From positions 17,459,001-17,523,000 of the forward strand of contig LR990054.1 of NCBI GenBank assembly GCA_905147135.1: a DNA stretch of 64,000 bases, written 5' to 3'. The notes under the pieces are model-generated. The model had not been told where the DNA came from, did no database searches, and was given only the letters and a program-made list of their open reading frames with translations. Made by a program: the position numbers and the translations under genes. This stretch comes from Blastobasis lacticolella. Taxonomy: Eukaryota > Arthropoda > Insecta > Lepidoptera > Blastobasidae. This document shows, in pieces, positions 60,401 to 64,000 of this stretch. Each line of letters begins with the position of its first letter. Within the stretch, counting starts at the first letter, position 1.

Positions 60401-63400
60401 TTCGTTCAACCTTTAACAGTTATGTTTATATTAATAAACATTTTATTTTTAAGTTTAGTATTAGTTGGCTGCATGAAATCACTGCCACCATCCTCAACAT
60501 TACCAAAATTGTAGGAGCGCCATCTATTGATGCTTTTTGAAACCAACTATCAATACCTACTGGAAAGCTCCTCGTTGGGTCAAAATCGGCGCTACGCGTG
60601 TGCGCACGACTCATCTGGCCGGGCCATTTAATACGCGCATTACGGTACATAGCACTGCAGTTGCCTTTGTGGTTTTTGAGTTAGTAGGTGAAGTGTTAAT
60701 ACAGCATTCCACGATAACAAAGTATTGTAAAAAGTATAAAAATGCACGTCGTGGCGGCTAGTTCAGCTTAGCAATCAAGTTCAGTTTTTTGTTTCAAAAA
60801 CAATAGTAATAGTCGTATAGCGGGGCTGAGGTACTTCATAAAACTGGTAAGATTTTTTTTTATTTCTTGATCGCATTAATGCCGCCCTTTTATGAAAATA
60901 AGTTCCAAGCAATTACTTTTCAGTTTTTGGTCAATCCTCTAAGTAGTAGTCTGTCTGTAGTCTAAGAAACATTTCACAAAACATAATAATCTACCAAACA
61001 GAACTCACCTTCTCAATCGGCGACAGCGGCCTCCTGTCTATAACATCATCTGCCGACATATTCGTCTTCTGCGCTGTTTCCAGCGTGATAGCCCTCGGGC
61101 CGGGGGCCTCAGCCGGGGGCCCGGGGGGGCCTAGGGGGGCCTCGGCGGCCGGGGAGGAAGGCGAGGCCCGCGAGCCCGGCGAGGCCGAAGCCGAACGCGT
61201 CGGCTGGAATGGGTCGTACACGTCGGCCGCGGCGGCGGATTGGGGCGAACGCAGTGGGTTGGGGCGAGTTGGCGTCGGTTTGGAGACCAGGGCGAATTTC
61301 ACCTGTGGTGTGAATGGTTTGCTTTAGCTTTAAGTGATCGCTTCAAATTAACGCTGTTTGACTGTGTTCGAAATGAATGGCGGTAATAAAGGTGTTCGCG
61401 ATTACAGATGGCGCTACTGAGACGTGAAAGTCTAATGTCAAAATAAAGCGCTGTCATTAGTTAGCAGATTCGTAATTTTACAGTAATACTTTCTGTACAA
61501 AAGCGCAACAGTATTTTGACAACGGGCCTACTCACGAGCGCCATCTGTTGAATTTGCAATCGCGAGAACATGACTACATATAAGAACATTTTTTTACGAA
61601 TTCGGTGATTGATTATTTTGTTTCATTCAGTTATTCATATGGCAATTATGGTATGCATCACCCAACATATAAAATCAAAAAGTTTAATTCAAAACTCAAA
61701 ACTAACCCTCTGAAAACAAACAAACGTGGAAAATGACGTTAGAAATTATTGTCATGCCAATGAAAATTCTATTCTGCATCTGAATAAAGTAAAAGGGATT
61801 TTTTCCTTTGCTACACAAACATAAAATAACGCCGATACAGTGCGTTAAAATGTTGTATGGCGACAATCTTCAGGTAAAATTTTGATGAGAACTAACGTAA
61901 CGAGTAGAGATGAAACGGATATCCGGTTACTATCCGGTATCCGGTTTTAATTTACTATTCGGCCGGATACTGAATTTACTAAATATACAATCTGGACGCC
62001 ATCAAGGCTAGAGTGAATAGGCTGTTCCTAGACAGGCATGCTCCATTTTTGACCGCATCGTCATTTACCACCAGGTGAGATGGTGGTCAATTGCCTGACT
62101 AGTGTAACATAAAAAAATTATATCCATACCGGTTGCTGCGGCTCCGGCGGCGTCTTGGGCCCCACGGACGAGGCTGCGTGCGCCGCGTGCGCCACGTGCG
62201 CCGCGTGCGGTGGGTGCGCCGGGTGCGTTGGGTGTGGTGCGTGCGGCGCCGGCTCGGGAGCCCCGGGCGCCGCAGCCGCACCCCTCGCCGCTGTAGGGCT
62301 GCCCTCCTCGGCTCCTCGGTCACTATTGCATTTTATATTTGGATAAGTAAAATTGGAGATGAAAATTAAGATCGAAAGTGTAAACGAATTGCAACTAAAG
62401 AAACTGAGATGAAATTCAAGATCAAATGTAAACAAATTGCCACTAAAAAATAAACACCAACAAAGTTGTCTGCTTCCTAAGATAGAATAGCTCTACATTA
62501 AATTTTTGTATTATGTTTATTATTTAAAAATAGTTAACCTATATATTGTAGTTTGGTCTAGTTTGTTTATCCGCATGTACCTTCTTTTATTGCACTATTA
62601 TTTAACAAATAAAAGTTCTTGTAAATATTCATTTCGTTTTTAATGTGATAATTTTTATCAATATTTGACTTTATTTCTTATAGTGGCAATTTGTTTGATT
62701 ACTTTTGATCTTAAATTTAATCTTCAATAACAGACATAAATTTACACAACACTCGTAAAAAAGCATTGACAAAAGTAATGATAAAGAAATACTAGTGATA
62801 GTGCATGCAGTTACAAAAAACGATTTGTACTTACTACCTAAATTAAATTGTTATAGGAACAGGTTCACACCTCTTAAAGTTATTGAAAAAGATTTAAAAT
62901 GTCTATGAATTTGTCTCGAATATGTTGTTGTGAGCACATATAGTCTTACAAGTTAAAGCACATTCTTGCTATGGAAACATTGTTTCAGATATCGTTATTT
63001 GCAGACAGTGCAAACAACTGTGGTGTACGCACAGATCTTTACATACCTCAAACTCAAAAATTTTTTCTTGAAATAGGCTTAATTAATCTCTAACCAAATG
63101 TGAAAAAATCTACAGGGACAACAAAGAGAAAGCTCATCCAGATAAAGAAATAAATTACATTTATAACACATAAACTCATGCAACGTGGTACATTGAAATA
63201 TTAAAAATGGGTACAGTGACATTATATCCATAATGTGTCGCTGCCTGTACCATGGGATGACGTGCAAAGGGGTCACACTCAACGTATGCCATAGCTGGAG
63301 CTATGGCGCTGGTTTTCAGGTCGCCCTACAGGAAAGCACGGACGAAAGTGATCTTTACAACATGCCAGTGTTTATAAATATGTAGTAAATAAACTATAAT

Positions 63401-63710
63401 AATATTTTATGTGTGAGTGTGTATGTAATGTGTCTCTCTCTGTGTGTTTTTGTTTTTAATTGCCATCTTGAACACGCTCGGTTCTCGCCAGCTGTCTCAT
63501 GCATTCACGGGCCTATTGTACATACCTATCACTGAGCACGATGACATTCTTCGGCGAGGGCGTGATCTCCCGGAATGGCGACCGCTCGAGGTCGATGATG
63601 GCGACGGGCTTGGCGGCCACGGCTTGGGCGGAGGGCGCGCGTCGCCGCAGACGCTTGGCGCGCTTCAGGCCTTTGCGTTTGCGCTTCGAGCCCGGTTGGC
63701 GGTCTTGGTC
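51423..63710 (-). CDS. PHRF1: PHD and RING finger protein 1 (PHRF1), C-terminal part, 9 exons; 5' end outside window
   Basis: Nuclear E3-ligase/CTD-binding protein; the RING and PHD fingers must lie beyond 64,000. Exons in transcript order: 63710-63526, 62322-62130, 61302-61009, 60044-59932, 58392-58267, 57797-57601, 56898-56804, 55056-54928, 51527-51423. Phases agree at every join and give 1,437 nt (about 478 residues). The first exon is Arg/Lys-rich, then [10 protein letters not shown], and VIVLSDSD spans the next join, a probable SUMO-interacting motif. A low-complexity Ala/Pro/His exon follows, then [41 protein letters not shown], and the conserved end [20 protein letters not shown] with [20 protein letters not shown], shared by PHRF1 and SCAF11. 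SCAF11 is the main alternative; the middle motifs favour PHRF1. Exons are GC-rich in AT-rich introns. Confidence 0.78.
51639..52190. mobile_element. Element H with perfect 16-bp terminal inverted repeats
   Basis: GGACGTGAAACAACTA at 51,639-51,654 is exactly inverted at 52,175-52,190, 552 bp in all. Its left part (about 51,690-51,905) is open on the plus strand and reads like a LINE C-terminus ([24 protein letters not shown]) with a TACAATACAATAC-type tail, suggesting a LINE scrap inside or chance pairing of ends. Confidence 0.5.
52520..52657. mobile_element. MITE-G with perfect 18-bp terminal inverted repeats
   Basis: AGTTCTGTTAACACTTTC at 52,520-52,537 is exactly inverted at 52,640-52,657. 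The core is unusually CpG-rich (GCGCGCG, GGCCGCGGCG) against AT-rich surroundings. A related CAGTAGTTCTGTTGACAGAA lies just to the left (52,452-52,471). Confidence 0.75.
52781..53000 (-). mobile_element. Helitron-like 3' end, reversed
   Basis: ACTAGCGGCCTGCCCCGGCT and TCGCACGGGTAGT mirror the end of the 33,835-34,120 element. The other boundary is uncertain; sequence at 53,640-53,760 (AAATCGGCCCAGTACTTTTT and CTTTCCTCTTTATAATATTT) resembles the 5' part of such elements. Confidence 0.5.
53830..54070 (-). repeat. Dispersed repeat T, copy 3
   Basis: Reverse copy of 11,565-11,815: GAGCAGATAGCCCACCTGAT, CGATTCATGCATTTAAGATG and CTAAGATGAAATACCTCATG. A (GT)n microsatellite follows at 54,074-54,091. 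Confidence 0.65.
54095..54315 (+). repeat. Poly-A-ended retroposed repeat
   Basis: GC-rich block with GTCCCTACGGGGTGTCGCAT, GCCGGCCGGCTGGTACTCAT and GTGCGTCGGGCGC, ending in a 12-A run. Composition and tail point to a LINE or SINE 3' end. No second copy in the window. Confidence 0.45.
54425..54792 (-). repeat. SINE-B copy 6 with insertion
   Basis: Reverse SINE-B whose left (GGCGCCATCTAGCCCCAAAG) and right (CCAGACCCGTAAAAGAAATT, CTCGGCCGGAAATCGAAC) parts are separated by about 150 unrelated bases (54,519-54,668). Confidence 0.7.
55228..55495 (-). repeat. Dispersed repeat U, copy 3
   Basis: Reverse near-complete copy: CATCATCATAGCCCGTAACA, CCACGCTTGGCAGGCGGGTT, CGCCTTGTACGACACCCACG and GGGTTGGTGCTATTCTACTC. 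Confidence 0.75.
55631..55789. mobile_element. MITE-C copy 2
   Basis: Ends AGATGTCGCTACTGAGACGC and CCAGTAGCGCCATCTA with trailing AAATCGCG. It lies in the PHRF1 intron between the 55,056 and 56,804 exons. Confidence 0.75.
56330..56590 (-). repeat. Dispersed repeat U, copy 4
   Basis: Reverse copy with ACTGCAGGACTTAGGGCCTC, TCGCCTTGTACGGCACCCAC and ATTCTACTCTGCAGGATACT. Its GC-rich middle is diverged. Confidence 0.7.
57130..57290. repeat. Repeat shared with CAP-H2 intron 2
   Basis: CCATCCGTTCGGGAGCTACG and the preceding ACTATCTCGATTAAACTGGC have diverged counterparts at 7,540-7,615 (CACCTCGATTAAACCAGC, CCATCCGTTCGGGAGCTACG). Dispersed repeat of unknown class. Confidence 0.55.
57862..58033. 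mobile_element. MITE-C copy 3
   Basis: CGCTACTGAGACGTAGGTC at the left and GCAGACCTTACGCCTCAATA with TCTGAAATCGCGAA at the right. Diverged ends. In the PHRF1 intron between the 57,601 and 58,392 exons. Confidence 0.65.
58451..58595. mobile_element. MITE-D copy, right end lost
   Basis: AGGGCCGATTTTTCAATCCT then CAGATAAAACGTATCAGTCT, closely matching the 34,339-34,515 copy up to TTGGTAGTATATTACTTTAT. The right inverted repeat is missing. Confidence 0.65.
58705..58850 (+). mobile_element. RTE-like LINE 3' end, truncated
   Basis: GCAGGTACCAGCTGGATGCG, GGAAGGCACAGGACCAGC and CTGATATGATGATGATAATG match the 38,575-38,697 tail; both ends of the reading frame are lost. Antisense inside PHRF1. Confidence 0.75.
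59646..59902 (-). repeat. SINE-B copy 7
   Basis: Reverse SINE-B, near-complete: GACAAATTCACACAGCGCCA, TAGCCCCAAACTAAGCAAAG and head CGGGAATCGAACCCGGGACC. It ends 29 bases before the PHRF1 exon border at 59,932 (the donor side of that exon). Confidence 0.8.
60045..61008 (-). other. PHRF1 intron, nothing recognised
   Basis: Just under 1 kb, AT-rich apart from 60,570-60,620. No repeat shared with the rest of the window was noticed, and no ORF with recognisable features on either strand. Confidence 0.4.
61396..61565. mobile_element. MITE-C copy 4, best preserved
   Basis: TCGCGATTACAGATGGCGCT at the left and GAGCGCCATCTGTTGAATTT with AATCGCGA at the right give about 20 bp of terminal inverted repeat. 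The interior has ACAGTATTTTGACA, shared with copies 2 and 3. Confidence 0.8.
61975..62117 (+). mobile_element. LINE 3' tail beside a PHRF1 exon
   Basis: The plus strand encodes [18 protein letters not shown] then a stop, and ends GTGTAACATAAAAAAA. This is the tail of a CR1-like element. Its poly-A end is 12 bases from the exon boundary at 62,130. Confidence 0.65.
62323..63525 (-). other. PHRF1 intron (first in window)
   Basis: AT-rich. A perfect small palindrome GCCATAGCT-GG-AGCTATGGC lies at 63,288-63,307 and a GT/CT-rich run at 63,409-63,450. No gene is seen. Confidence 0.45.
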
Positions 63711-64000
63711 CTACAATAGGACGTGGGGGGTCATGAGATTGGTACCCAGGTTCACTATTTGCTGATTCAACATTTACAGTCCAGGAACATAAGTCTGAAA
63801 TTGGCCGTGCTACTATTTTCTGACGTATGGTTAGTCATTAATGTCGTTAGGCGATGATTCTCATAATAATAAGAACAAATTAAGAAGACAGTAGACTGCC
63901 AAACATTCAGTTTCCTCGACTATACATTTCTTTATATATATTTACATGTAACTTAGGTATCCGGATACTCTGTAGTAAAGCAAGACAGCAGATTGGCAGA
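63711..64000 (-). other. PHRF1 intron reaching the window edge
   Basis: Upstream intron sequence of PHRF1 (minus strand). No exon is visible; the acceptor of the exon at 63,710 is at 63,711-63,712 (CT on the plus strand). Confidence 0.5.

Noticed and set aside
62155..62346. Plus-strand frame rich in Cys and Ala ([20 protein letters not shown] codons)
   Set aside because: It is the antisense shadow of the PHRF1 His-Ala-Pro exon, whose phases and splice sites are consistent on the minus strand.

Overview
The window is nuclear DNA from a holometabolous insect, most likely a moth or butterfly. It holds AT-rich introns, multi-exon genes with GT-AG junctions, tRNA-headed SINEs, RTE- and CR1-like LINE remnants, MITEs and Helitron-type ends of the sort usual in Lepidoptera. 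There are no prokaryotic operons, CRISPR arrays, rRNA genes or intact tRNA genes. I assembled three protein-coding genes by joining exons on reading phase and splice sites. All homology statements come from recognition, not from a search.

Region 1 (about 1-19,200, + strand): a ten-exon gene, CDS 1687-16438, encodes a 554-residue condensin II kleisin subunit (CAP-H2/NCAPH2). Its introns carry LINE, SINE and MITE debris, a long fold-back just before exon 8, and its 3' UTR opens with a short tandem array.

Region 2 (about 19,200-31,000): no host gene is seen. It holds palindromes, a CTCGCT-type tandem array present on both sides, a degenerate CCTGGT-like minisatellite, and a 5,023-bp LTR element of Ty1/copia type (24,681-29,703). 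That element has two identical 197-bp LTRs, a 5-bp target duplication, a primer-binding site and a polypurine tract, but almost no coding capacity.

Region 3 (about 31,000-46,100, + strand): a nine-exon gene, CDS 31,126-44,772, encodes a 386-residue lysosomal aspartic protease (cathepsin D). Its introns are dense in repeats, and three copies of one SINE 3' end lie just upstream of three of its splice acceptors.

Region 4 (about 46,100-51,250): an intergenic graveyard with a Helitron-like end, a P/THAP9-like transposase remnant (minus), a truncated LINE with an endonuclease domain (plus) and a MITE with perfect 18-bp terminal inverted repeats.

Region 5 (about 51,250-64,000, minus strand): the last nine coding exons of a long gene, best read as PHRF1 (PHD and RING finger protein). 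The 5' part with the RING and PHD fingers would lie beyond base 64,000. Its introns hold a MITE family, SINEs and LINE tails.

The three host genes act separately: chromosome structure, lysosomal proteolysis, and nuclear ubiquitin/RNA polymerase II biology. I see no pathway link between them. I found no new multi-gene system. The most unusual object is the young-looking, apparently non-autonomous LTR element with older repeats inside it.
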